Shown piece after piece: positions 11,483-19,576 of a DNA stretch of 58,472 nucleotides. The stretch is from a virus. The position numbers were made by a program, and so were the translations under genes. The notes under the pieces are model-generated. The model saw nothing but the letters and a program-made list of their open reading frames with translations, did not search any database and was not told where the DNA came from. The stretch lies in IMG/VR virus record IMGVR_UViG_3300043468_000545, positions 1 to 58,472 of that record, one strand, 5' to 3'. Positions within the stretch are counted from its first letter, which is position 1. Each line of letters opens with the position of its first letter.

Positions 11483-13573
11483 TTAACCCCACATGTTCTT
11501 TTTGTAATTCTTCATTTCTTTCCAATGATTACCACCAATCATTTCAGCCCAATCTGGCCATCCAACATCATATGTGCCATTGTAACCACCAGCGCTGATA
11601 TTACTACTGTTATTAACAATGGTGGAAGATGGAGTAGATTGTTGACCAAATATAGAAGCAAGTATTTCAGATATTGGTTCTTGTTGCGCAATTTCTTGTT
11701 GAACTTGATTTGTTACAGCAGCTTGTTTAAGAACCTGAGCGTTTTCTGTAGATCTACTTAATTGTTCTAGTATTTGTGTACTAGATAACTGTTGTGATTG
11801 TGGTTGTTCTGCTTGTTGTTGTGGAGCGATCGCTGCAGCTTCTTCTTGAGCTGATTGTAATTGACCCATCATTGCTGACGCTGCAGCTGCAGCCATAGGA
11901 TTCATTCCTGTCATCATCATTGTCATTTGCTCTGGGGTCAAACCTGCAGCAGTTCCAGGCATTGCCTGTGTCATTGCAACTGGAGTTGCAGTCTGTTGTG
12001 GCGAATAACCTGAACCTGGAGTTGTTGCAGATGGTTCTGCTCCAGGCGTTGTTTGACCACCTATTACAGAATGACCGCCTTTGATGCCTTTACCACCTAT
12101 TTGAGCGTGGATATGATTGTCATGACCTTTGGTTCTCCATAGAACAGTGTATCCAGCAGCTTGAATTTGTTTTGCTAATTCGTCAAATCTCTTGCCCCAA
12201 ACAGGATCATTTGCCTCAACTACAGAGCCAGGAGCGTTGATATCAATTGCCATTCCGTCATTATGTGCAGAACCTGGATGATGTTGCTCTGGATGAACGC
12301 CACCAAATGCTGGGTGTTCTGAAACTCTTATCCCTTGCGCTTGTAGTGCTTTACCTAAAGCAAGTATATCGCCACCGGGTAGAGGAGACATTTTACCGAC
12401 ACCAGCTTCTTTTTCGTTATGACTATGTTCAGCCGCACCACTTATTGGGCCATGCCCATGTTCTCCGCCAATTTTTTCAACTCTAGAAACGCTTTCAGAA
12501 GAAACTGGTGGTTGTTCAAACTTAGATTGCATTGGAGAAGATTGAGGAGTAGCGGATCCGCTGCTGGTTGGCGCATTAGTTTCTGTTTTGCCACCTATAG
12601 CTTTTTCTACGGCGGCAACGTTTCCTGCTCTTCTTGAAGCTTCTCCAGCTTGATCTCTTGGTTTTTCAAATTTATAAACAAATTGAGCAGCCGCTTCTTG
12701 GCCGCTAGAAACTGGAGTTTTTAAATAAGACTTCATTTCACGTTCAGTCAGAGCATAATCAATTTGTCCCTTCCAATTTTTCTGCCAGTCCGGACCAGCT
12801 GCTCTAGTCATATCAGTGAATCTATGTTCACCAGTTCTTAAATTATCATGATGTTGGAACAAACCACCTGATGGACCATTAACGTCGTTGCGATTATATG
12901 CGCCTGAATTAAATCTTGATTCGTTTTGTATATTAGCCAGCATTCCCACAGCGTGTTCGTGATCAATACCCTTTTCTTTTGTCAGATAGCTGTATATGTC
13001 CTTTGCCATAACAGGATTGCTTACCTGTTTAACACCACCAGCAGCACCTAGTCCTCCACCACCGCCACCTGCACCACCACCAGTCATATAATCCATAGCA
13101 GTTTTACCTGCGCCAAAAGCCAATCCGCCCATAGCTAAAGCACCAATACCTTTAACTATGGACATAGCTGTTCCGCTAAGACCAGTTAAAATACCTGGTA
13201 ATAAACTTTGTCCAATTGAGCTTTGTAGGTCTTGATTTAATCTAAAGATACTATTATCAACGTTTGATATTCCTCTGGCCATATTTTTGATGCCAGTAGC
13301 CATATCATGTATGCCAGAATTTATGTCTTGAAGCTCTGATTGAATTGCTTGTAGTGTAGAAGAATTTCTTTCAGATACGCCCTCGTTTTCTTGTAGAACA
13401 TTTTGAAGATCATTGAGATCCTGTCGCTGCGCCTTAATGGCAGCAGCAATAGTTCCCATAATCTTGGCTAGATTAGCATTTCCTCTTTCCGCAGCTTCTC
13501 TGAATTGACCAGCTGATTCGCCCATTGAAGAACGAATTACACCGGAGAGTTGCGAAAGTTCTGCTTGATTCAT
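11483..13573 (-). CDS. tail lysozyme/peptidase protein, candidate tape measure, 696 aa
   Basis: Residues 1-120 are helical and coiled-coil-like. Residues 122-180 are hydrophobic and Gly-rich. Residues 189-325 match the phage tail lysozyme family (PF18013), with likely catalytic Glu218 in NIQNESRF and the signature NGPSGGLFQHHDNLRTGEH. Residues 404-492 resemble an M15-type peptidase (His437, Asp444, His487/His489). The C-terminus is Gln/Met/Ala-rich and likely flexible. It cuts peptidoglycan during DNA injection. Its place after gp26 and a small overlapping ORF suggests the tape-measure position. The start directly follows the upstream stop. Confidence 0.8.
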   Translation of the reverse strand: MNQAELSQLSGVIRSSMGESAGQFREAAERGNANLAKIMGTIAAAIKAQRQDLNDLQNVLQENEGVSERNSSTLQAIQSELQDINSGIHDMATGIKNMARGISNVDNSIFRLNQDLQSSIGQSLLPGILTGLSGTAMSIVKGIGALAMGGLAFGAGKTAMDYMTGGGAGGGGGGLGAAGGVKQVSNPVMAKDIYSYLTKEKGIDHEHAVGMLANIQNESRFNSGAYNRNDVNGPSGGLFQHHDNLRTGEHRFTDMTRAAGPDWQKNWKGQIDYALTEREMKSYLKTPVSSGQEAAAQFVYKFEKPRDQAGEASRRAGNVAAVEKAIGGKTETNAPTSSGSATPQSSPMQSKFEQPPVSSESVSRVEKIGGEHGHGPISGAAEHSHNEKEAGVGKMSPLPGGDILALGKALQAQGIRVSEHPAFGGVHPEQHHPGSAHNDGMAIDINAPGSVVEANDPVWGKRFDELAKQIQAAGYTVLWRTKGHDNHIHAQIGGKGIKGGHSVIGGQTTPGAEPSATTPGSGYSPQQTATPVAMTQAMPGTAAGLTPEQMTMMMTGMNPMAAAAASAMMGQLQSAQEEAAAIAPQQQAEQPQSQQLSSTQILEQLSRSTENAQVLKQAAVTNQVQQEIAQQEPISEILASIFGQQSTPSSTIVNNSSNISAGGYNGTYDVGWPDWAEMIGGNHWKEMKNYKKNMWG

Positions 13574-13753
13574 TTATTTGCTCTTATTTTTGAGTTCTTC
13601 TACTTCTTTAAGATAATCAACTAACATCTGAACATAGATATCTCTTTCAAATGGCATAAGATGTTCAATCTCACTAATTGAATATTTATGGTGCTGGGCC
13701 AATGAAAATATCGTTGAGAAATAGTTACCCAACGAATTATGACTCAGCGCCAT
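13574..13753 (-). CDS. small tail-assembly ORF downstream of gp26, 59 aa
   Basis: Opens with ATG inside the end of gp26 (10-base overlap) and stops just before the 696-residue gene. The sequence (LAQHHKYSISEIEHLMPFER, then a helix ending in KNKSK) resembles in style the T-type tail-assembly chaperone ORFs of other phages. It may be made alone or fused to gp26 by the -1 shift at 13756-13762. T4 gene 51 sits in the equivalent position, but I see no sequence match. Confidence 0.65.
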   Translation of the reverse strand: MALSHNSLGNYFSTIFSLAQHHKYSISEIEHLMPFERDIYVQMLVDYLKEVEELKNKSK

Positions 13754-14457
13754 GTAAAAAAATCGTTTAACGAATTCAAAACAATCTCTCGTTTTGTCCC
13801 TGATGTGTTTTCATATTTAATTACATATTCGATCTTAGGAATATTAAGCAAAAACTTCTGAATTTCTTCAAAAACCTTAATATTAAGGTTTTCTAGAAAG
13901 TCTACTAGATCCTGTTTTTTGTAATCATTTGCTTTATAGATCTGATCTTCGTAATAAATTGAATCAATGCATCGAACTATGAGCTCAAATATGTAATCTT
14001 TCTCTAAACTCAAAAATTCTTTGTCGTCGTAAAGTTTTGCAGACGGATATTTCATAACAATACCCGAATTTTCAGTAATTTTTATGTTATTAATGATTTT
14101 TTCCGGAAATTTTACTTCAATTTTATTGAGATCTATATCAAAATCGTACGTTTTACCGTCTTCAGAATCTTTGTATGAGACTTTTACGATATTATCTACT
14201 GAAATTGATCTTAATTTAAGAAAAATATACTCAAGATCAAAGAGTGCTAGCTTATCGATATCAAATTTAGAATCAATAGAACAATTATTGATTATTTGTT
14301 TGATCGCAGATAAAATATCTGTTGCTTGTTCGCTTTCTTTGGCCATTAATAATAATTTTTCTTCTTTGACCAAGAAAGGTCTAAACTGAAATTCTTTTTT
14401 CAAAGAAGGAATATTTACTCTGTGAACTGGATAATCAATTTTAGGCAATGATGACAT
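13744..14457 (-). CDS. gp26: gp26-like baseplate hub/tail assembly protein, 237 aa
   Basis: Matches the T4 baseplate family (PF12322) in opening (YPVHRVNIPSLKKEFQFRPF), in the KEEKLLLMAKES segment and in overall length (T4 gp26 is 208 aa). It is a soluble alpha/beta protein. The last codons contain the slippery run described at 13756-13762. A GGAG site precedes the start. Given the frameshift and the neighbouring lysozyme/tape-measure candidate, it may act as a tail-assembly chaperone rather than as a stable hub part. Confidence 0.75.
   Translation of the reverse strand: MSSLPKIDYPVHRVNIPSLKKEFQFRPFLVKEEKLLLMAKESEQATDILSAIKQIINNCSIDSKFDIDKLALFDLEYIFLKLRSISVDNIVKVSYKDSEDGKTYDFDIDLNKIEVKFPEKIINNIKITENSGIVMKYPSAKLYDDKEFLSLEKDYIFELIVRCIDSIYYEDQIYKANDYKKQDLVDFLENLNIKVFEEIQKFLLNIPKIEYVIKYENTSGTKREIVLNSLNDFFTWR
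13756..13762 (-). promoter_or_regulatory. predicted -1 ribosomal frameshift site T TTT TTT
   Basis: On the minus strand the gp26 codons read GAT TTT TTT ACA TGG CGC TGA. The heptamer T-TTT-TTT is in the correct phase for a tandem -1 slip. After the slip the frame reads TAC ATG GCG CTG, exactly the frame of the 59-residue ORF. A small stem (CGTTG/CAACG) lies downstream. The fusion would be about 294 residues. Confidence 0.6.
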
Positions 14458-14472
14458 ATTTAAACTCCACTA

Positions 14473-15165
14473 TCATTGAAACGAACGATTTGGATTCAAC
14501 CCAACTTCTATACTTTCTAGTTCTCTTGCTGTCGATAAACCGCCAGATTGCGAACGTGTTCTTATAATTGTTGAACCCTCAATTGTATATTCTGTATAAG
14601 CTAAAGAAACATTAATTCTCATTAAATTACCATCACCCCAAGAAAGCGGTATTTCTCTTAAAGCTGTGGGAAAGGCTTCAAATAAATTAATTTTCTGAAT
14701 TATATTCCCATAATGATCGTAAATTACAATTACTATTGTTGAAGAATATTGATCTTTGTATTCGGCTGTATATGTTGGCGCTTGACCGGCAGAAGTACCA
14801 CTATATTGGAAAACAGATCTAGTCCATTGATACCAATATTGCCAAAATTCGCAAAAATGGTCGCCAATAATTGAAATGTTAATTTCTTGGTACTGGGCGT
14901 TTGTTGGTTTCTTTTGGGTTGGTCCTATGCCATAATGATTGATATCTGAAGATATTAAAGAAATTCCAGGAGCTCTAACTTGATCAATTCTGAACGACAT
15001 ATTTTCAGATATTTGTCTGAATGATGCTGGAGTGCCCTGATTACCCAAAGCTCCACCATTTTGTGTCATAACTGGAGGCGTTTGAACAAACACCTCAAAA
15101 GAGTTATTATCTAGGTATCCAAAATCTCTGATATTGGTTGAAAACTTGTTTATGTTAAAAGCCAT
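14473..15165 (-). CDS. tail-tube-fold baseplate protein, gp54 candidate, 230 aa
   Basis: The pattern fits the gp19-type tube fold: an N-terminal segment (FSTNIRDFGYLDNNSFEVFVQTPP split by the opening strand), a central SFRIDQVRAPGISL, and a C-terminal FPTALREIPLSWGDGNLMRINVSLAYTEY. This last part is typical of tail tube and gp48/gp54 initiator proteins. Since gp48 is recognisable at 16259 and tail tube genes usually lie elsewhere, gp54 is the best guess; another tube-like protein is possible. Confidence 0.55.
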   Translation of the reverse strand: MAFNINKFSTNIRDFGYLDNNSFEVFVQTPPVMTQNGGALGNQGTPASFRQISENMSFRIDQVRAPGISLISSDINHYGIGPTQKKPTNAQYQEINISIIGDHFCEFWQYWYQWTRSVFQYSGTSAGQAPTYTAEYKDQYSSTIVIVIYDHYGNIIQKINLFEAFPTALREIPLSWGDGNLMRINVSLAYTEYTIEGSTIIRTRSQSGGLSTARELESIEVGLNPNRSFQ

Positions 15166-15173
15166 TTTAGTTC

Positions 15174-15749
15174 CTAATAAGGTGGTGAACCAGCATATCT
15201 TTTATTTGAGTTTATCTTCCATCTATGAATTGGCAATACAGCAGCTTTTTCCCAATTAGATGGGTCAACTTCATGAAACGAACTTCTAACATGACTGTAA
15301 AGATATCTTTTTATACACCCATCAACGCCTTTGAATACGTTTGAATAACCTCTTAAAATTTCGTAAGATAAACTAAGTCTTTTATTCATTTTATATTTAT
15401 TTTCGTCAGTGAATTCTACTAGAGAATTTAATAGTCTAATTCTTGCTAATGCAGGTAGATAATGAAGATTGATGCCTAAAAACCCATCCATATACATTTC
15501 AACAGGCATAGTCAATGGAAACATATCATAAAACGGAAGGGTCGCTTTGTATTTTGGATCATACAAATAAAGATACATTCCTCCTATTTGAGGCATTGAC
15601 GTCTTTTTAAAATATTTGTTTGGATTTGCTTTGGTTTTATTTGATTTTAGATCTTCAACAGAATCATTAAACCAATCTTCGGCTGAAGTAGATTTATCTG
15701 CTAAAGCTCGAGCGGAGGCTCTTAGGAGGTCGTTGAACGTATTTGGCAT
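15174..15749 (-). CDS. conserved T4-type morphogenesis protein, unassigned, 191 aa
   Basis: Contains YLYLYDPKYKATLPFYDMFP and GFLGINLHYLPALARIRLL, motifs I associate with a conserved protein of T4-like phages of marine and alphaproteobacterial hosts whose role I cannot name. The N-terminus is a charged helix (FNDLLRASARALADK). It is encoded between gp4 and the tube-fold protein, so a role in head-tail or baseplate assembly is likely. It starts one base inside the gp4 stop (TAATG). Confidence 0.6.
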   Translation of the reverse strand: MPNTFNDLLRASARALADKSTSAEDWFNDSVEDLKSNKTKANPNKYFKKTSMPQIGGMYLYLYDPKYKATLPFYDMFPLTMPVEMYMDGFLGINLHYLPALARIRLLNSLVEFTDENKYKMNKRLSLSYEILRGYSNVFKGVDGCIKRYLYSHVRSSFHEVDPSNWEKAAVLPIHRWKINSNKRYAGSPPY

Positions 15750-16204
15750 TAATAACCTTTCGGTAATCCTAGTTCGTTTTCTGTCATGATTATGAAATCA
15801 AACCCTCTGTCTTTGCAATATTCACGAGCAGCTTTCCATTTGGCCGAATTTACACCCCAAGTCATAACTTCATTGATATATTTTCGACTTTTCTTTTTAT
15901 TTTCAGTTATAGTTGGTGGTTGAGTTTGTTTAAAAGGTTTTACCTCTATCAGCACGGTCTTGGTTCCACCATCATGTTTATTCATCTTTGCAGTAAAATC
16001 AACATAATATCGATGTATTCTATTATCAATAGGAGATCTATATGGTATTATGGTCTCTTCAGAAGACCACCATATTATGTTAGGATCAACATCAAATCGA
16101 CTCATTACTAATAATTCCCATCGAGAACGATAAATAATGTTGGTTGGATCGCCTTTGTATTTTTGAGGATTCCTAGGTTTAAAATAACCTTGATACTTAG
16201 CCAT
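15749..16204 (-). CDS. gp4: head completion protein gp4, 151 aa
   Basis: Matches T4 gp4 (150 aa) in size and layout. A basic N-terminus (YQGYFKPRNPQKYKG) and IYRSRWELLVMSRFD are followed by a nuclease-like core (IPYRSPIDNRIHRYYVDF, then TVLIEVKPFKQT). The D...EVK pattern is that of TnsA/PD-(D/E)XK-type folds. It acts at the packaged head before tail joining. It is the first gene of the minus-strand operon, with a late-type motif upstream at 16239-16232. Confidence 0.8.
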   Translation of the reverse strand: MAKYQGYFKPRNPQKYKGDPTNIIYRSRWELLVMSRFDVDPNIIWWSSEETIIPYRSPIDNRIHRYYVDFTAKMNKHDGGTKTVLIEVKPFKQTQPPTITENKKKSRKYINEVMTWGVNSAKWKAAREYCKDRGFDFIIMTENELGLPKGY

Positions 16205-16218
16205 GTTCTGTCGTCACT

Positions 16219-16226
16219 AATAAATA
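16219..16226 (+). promoter_or_regulatory. late-type promoter AATAAATA, plus strand
   Basis: Located 33 bases before the gp48 homologue that opens the baseplate operon. It faces away from gp4 and overlaps the start region of the minus-strand motif, so the two may compete for polymerase. Confidence 0.45.
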
Positions 16227-16231
16227 AACTA

Positions 16232-16239
16232 TATTTATT
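16232..16239 (-). promoter_or_regulatory. late-type promoter AATAAATA, minus strand
   Basis: Reads AATAAATA on the minus strand, 28 bases upstream of gp4. It is one mismatch from TATAAATA and interlocks with the plus-strand motif at 16219-16226. Confidence 0.45.
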
Positions 16240-16258
16240 CAAATCATAAAAGGGAATC

Positions 16259-17023
16259 ATGGCAGTACCTAATTTTCCAAAACCACCAGGAAGAAATATA
16301 GCTGGAGGAGCGGGCATGACCTTTCCTTCAGATCTTATCACAAGCGGCAGAGAATATTACACAGAAATAAATTTTCAAAGTTATGAGTATGCCACTGCTA
16401 CTGGTCTAGGGGCTCTTTCTTTTGGAGGAGGAGTGAGATTGCCTATTCCAAGAAGAATTAATGACAACGAGTCCATAATCTGGGAAGAATGGTCAGGAAC
16501 GCAAGCAGCACCGCAGATTTTGGGCGCTGGTGCTGCTATTGCTGGTACATTTGGAGCTGGCGCAGTAGCCAGAGTGGCGCAGGGACTTGGTGGTGTTATG
16601 ACCGGTCTGACGGCTGGTGTTGATATGGCTGGAACTTTTACCGGTCAATCAGTTAATCCATTCCAGTTTATGATGTTTAAAAGACCAAATTTTAAAGAAT
16701 ATACGTTTAGTTGGATTTTAGCTCCAAATACCAGAGAAGATTCAGAAAACCTTAAAGATATTATCAACAAGTGTAAAAAATCTGCTTTGCCCTCAACTGG
16801 TTCGCTAGGCGGCGGATTAATGAAATATCCGGATATTGCTATGGTTAGATTCAGACCAGATGATTATTTGTTTAAACTAAAACCTTGTGCCATTCTAGGC
16901 ATTCAAGTAGATTATACAGGCGCTGGACCATCGTTTTTCAAAAGCGGGGCGCCAACAATTGTAACTCTTACTATGCAGCTGAAAGAACTTCAATTGCAGA
17001 AAAAAGACACATACGTAGAGTAA
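16259..17023 (+). CDS. gp48: baseplate tail tube cap gp48, 254 aa
   Basis: The C-terminal half is characteristic: NPFQFMMFKRPNFKEYTFSW, LAPNTREDSENLKDIINKCK, LMKYPDIAMVRFRP and GPSFFKSGAPTIVTLTMQLKE. gp48 sits on gp54 and the hub, where the tail tube starts to polymerise. The middle is Gly/Ala-rich (LGAGAAIAGTFGAGAVARV), as in gp48 homologues. It is shorter than T4 gp48 (364 aa). AAAGGGAATC gives the ribosome binding site. It is the first gene of the plus-strand baseplate operon. Confidence 0.85.
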   Translation: MAVPNFPKPPGRNIAGGAGMTFPSDLITSGREYYTEINFQSYEYATATGLGALSFGGGVRLPIPRRINDNESIIWEEWSGTQAAPQILGAGAAIAGTFGAGAVARVAQGLGGVMTGLTAGVDMAGTFTGQSVNPFQFMMFKRPNFKEYTFSWILAPNTREDSENLKDIINKCKKSALPSTGSLGGGLMKYPDIAMVRFRPDDYLFKLKPCAILGIQVDYTGAGPSFFKSGAPTIVTLTMQLKELQLQKKDTYVE

Positions 17024-17026
17024 AAA

Positions 17027-17902
17027 ATGGTAGATAGATATTTCGATAAACACCCTATTATAAAATACGGCAATAATAATGTCGTAGATATTACAAAACG
17101 TGTTGCTTTGTTGGAAAAAGTTTCAACAGATCCTTTTGCTTTTTATCCTTACGAGATTACCTCAAACGAAAGAGCGGATCAATTAAGTTATCGTTATTAT
17201 GAAGATCCGTTTAAAAGTTGGATATTGTACCTAGGTAACAAAATAGTTGATCCATATTACGAATGGTATCTCCATACAGAAGAATTTGAAGAATACATAG
17301 TCAAAAAATATGGTTCGTATGTTAACGCTGCTGATAAAATCATGTTCTACAGAAATGATTGGTCTGGCGTAGAAGATATTAGTGTAGAAGTTTGGAATTC
17401 TTTGCCTAAAACATTAAAAAATTATTGGGAACCCAATTTTGGCCCAAATAATAAAATTATTGGTTATAAGAGAAAGCAAGTTGATTGGAAAACAGTGACG
17501 AATAAAATGGTTTCCTATCAAGTATCAAATACAAACTTTATTATAGATGAAATAATTGATATCGTGTTTGATGAAAACAATTCGGGTAAAGGTCAGATAT
17601 CTTCAGTCGCAAACAATACTATAATTGTTCAGCATGTAAGTGGAACATTTTTTACGAACGCCGAAATAACCATTAATGAAAGCAGTTATGTGTACGGAAG
17701 AGAAAGCACAGTGAATACAGTTTTCACTTCTGTTACTTCTGTCGCCAATAATCTATCAGAAGAAGAATATTCTTATTGGGTTCCGGTTACATATTTGGAA
17801 TATGAGAACGAAAAAAACGAGTTCAATAAATCTGTGAGGGTTATTGATAGTAATCTTAAACAAAATATGGTTAACAATCTAAGAGATTTGTTGAGAGAGT
17901 AA
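17027..17902 (+). CDS. gp53: baseplate wedge protein gp53, 291 aa
   Basis: The N-terminal half matches gp53 (PF11246): a DRYFDKHPIIKY opening, DPFAFYPYEITSNERADQLSYRYYEDPFKSWILYLGN split over residues 43-79, and VDPYYEWYL. T4 gp53 is 196 aa. The extra length is a beta-rich insertion at about residues 170-245 (FDENNSGKGQISSV, then FFTNAEITINESSY) resembling segments in other baseplate proteins here. The C-terminus returns to the family pattern (VIDSNLKQNMVNNLRDLL). gp53 helps lock wedges together. Confidence 0.88.
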   Translation: MVDRYFDKHPIIKYGNNNVVDITKRVALLEKVSTDPFAFYPYEITSNERADQLSYRYYEDPFKSWILYLGNKIVDPYYEWYLHTEEFEEYIVKKYGSYVNAADKIMFYRNDWSGVEDISVEVWNSLPKTLKNYWEPNFGPNNKIIGYKRKQVDWKTVTNKMVSYQVSNTNFIIDEIIDIVFDENNSGKGQISSVANNTIIVQHVSGTFFTNAEITINESSYVYGRESTVNTVFTSVTSVANNLSEEEYSYWVPVTYLEYENEKNEFNKSVRVIDSNLKQNMVNNLRDLLRE

Positions 17903-17903
17903 T

Positions 17904-19166
17904 ATGGCTGTTGGTAATATTAAAATTTCTTCAATGAAGGTTGGGCAGATGGATTTGGTCCAAGGGGGAAAAGTTTCTCTTGTTGGATTCAACATTTATG
18001 AGGATATCTTAAATCCTTATGGTCCATTGGCTGAAATAAGGGTTCTAGACCCAACAGATCAACTTGGAAAAACAAAGTTAAATGGTTCATACGATCAAGA
18101 TGTTGAAATAGATTTTTCTGGAGACAATACTATAGCTGGAATTGGTGGTGGTCATAAGTTAAAGATGAAAATGTTTCATAATAAAGATTTGAACGACCAA
18201 TCTTTGAATAACGTTGGCTCTGGGCACCATAAACAATATGATATTAGATGTGTTTCGCCAGAGTTTTTGAACGCTCAAGGTAACTATGTAGAAAAGAGTT
18301 TCAACCAAGAAACTTCCGAAGCAGTGAAACACATAGTCGAAAAGGGGTTTAAATCAAAAAAACAATTCAATGCTGGTAAAACCAAAAAAAGAAGATTGAT
18401 TATTCCTAAATCTCATCCTTTAGACGCTTACAAACAAATAAGCACTGAACATGTTTCTGACAAATATGAATCTTCTTGTTTTGTATTATTTCAGAAATCC
18501 GGGCAATCTGGCGGTGAGTATGAATACCACTTTAAGACTTTTGAAGAATTGTTTGAAGGTTCGGCAAAAGTAAAATTGAAGCAGACTACTAATTTGAATT
18601 TTGAATTGAATAATAGACAAGAAAGACAAAACTCAATTATGTGGTTTAAACCTTCAAAATCTTTTGATAGCGGTCCAAGAGCTTTAGACAAATCAGCCGA
18701 ATATACATTTGATTATACTACGCACAAAGTTGTCGCTGTAAATCAACCAAAGAGTAACAATAAGTTTAAGTTTGCGGACAGAGAACCAGTATATAATAAT
18801 TCGCCTTCATATGTTGATAAAGGCATACCAACTCATTACGTTCATGATAAAGCTAATAATAAAGAAAAACATGAGACTGCTTCAGCAATGACTAAAAGAG
18901 CAGCCTTCTTGTCTCATTTAGCACAAAATTCTGCAGAATTTGAAACTTATTATAATCCTAATATTAAATTAGGGGAGATGATAGAACTTGATATTCCTAC
19001 AAAGGCGAACAGTGATTGGGAAAGCGGTGAAAAACAAATGAATGGCAAGTTTTTGGTTGTTGCGATTAGAACAAAATATAGAATAGCAGCAGAACCGCCT
19101 AATTGCACTATGGTAGTTAGAGTTGTAAAGGCTTCTTATAAAGAAGGCGGCGGAGGTCAAGCATGA
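17904..19166 (+). CDS. gp27: baseplate hub protein gp27-like, 420 aa
   Basis: It has the tube-domain opening shared by gp27 and VgrG-type hubs (KVSLVGFNIYEDILNPYGPLAEIRVL split by a turn). A middle region follows with SHPLDAYKQISTEHVS and YEYHFKTFEELF, typical of hub domains. The C-terminal beta domain (KLGEMIELDIPTKAN, NGKFLVVAIRTKY) is the second tube-like domain. T4 gp27 is 391 aa. It forms the trimeric base for the central spike. The last 4 bases overlap the OB-fold gene. Confidence 0.8.
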   Translation: MAVGNIKISSMKVGQMDLVQGGKVSLVGFNIYEDILNPYGPLAEIRVLDPTDQLGKTKLNGSYDQDVEIDFSGDNTIAGIGGGHKLKMKMFHNKDLNDQSLNNVGSGHHKQYDIRCVSPEFLNAQGNYVEKSFNQETSEAVKHIVEKGFKSKKQFNAGKTKKRRLIIPKSHPLDAYKQISTEHVSDKYESSCFVLFQKSGQSGGEYEYHFKTFEELFEGSAKVKLKQTTNLNFELNNRQERQNSIMWFKPSKSFDSGPRALDKSAEYTFDYTTHKVVAVNQPKSNNKFKFADREPVYNNSPSYVDKGIPTHYVHDKANNKEKHETASAMTKRAAFLSHLAQNSAEFETYYNPNIKLGEMIELDIPTKANSDWESGEKQMNGKFLVVAIRTKYRIAAEPPNCTMVVRVVKASYKEGGGGQA

Positions 19167-19576
19167 CATTTCACATAGCAGAGGTAAGAAACTTTGAAGA
19201 CGATCCTACTAAATCAGGTCGTGTAAAGGTTAGAATATACAACAAACATAACGACGAACAGCAAGTAAAAGATGAAGAATTGCCATGGGCCATGGTACTT
19301 CATCCAATTACTTCGCCAGCAACATCTAGAATAGGTGTTTCGCCTTCGGGGTTGGTAGTCGGTTCTAGGGTTTTGATTATATATTCTGAAGAAGATCATG
19401 CCAAACAGTATCCTATTGTATTAGGATCATTAGCAAGAGGTGATATGCCAGAAGGACATGATAGTAGTAATGGTGGAGTTGGAAAGAGCGCTGATGATGC
19501 TAAGAAAAATTCTGGTGGTAAAATTAGAAAGCCAGGTATTGATAATCCAGCTTGGACCAAAAAGGATAGTAATTAA
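19163..19576 (+). CDS. gp5 N-terminal OB-fold protein, 137 aa
   Basis: Residues 1-100 form an OB fold as in the gp5/VgrG/gpV N-terminus: IAEVRNFEDDPTKSGRVKVRIY, then LPWAMVLHPITSP, then VVGSRVLIIY and YPIVLGSL. In T4 this domain is fused to lysozyme and beta-helix in gp5; here it stands alone with a polar, disordered tail. It connects hub (gp27) and spike. It overlaps the next gene by one base (TAATG). Confidence 0.8.
   Translation: MTFHIAEVRNFEDDPTKSGRVKVRIYNKHNDEQQVKDEELPWAMVLHPITSPATSRIGVSPSGLVVGSRVLIIYSEEDHAKQYPIVLGSLARGDMPEGHDSSNGGVGKSADDAKKNSGGKIRKPGIDNPAWTKKDSN

Noticed and set aside
11438-12637. Plus-strand ORFs in 11438-12637
   Set aside because: Antisense to the 696-residue lysozyme/peptidase gene, which has clear domains; no ribosome binding sites.
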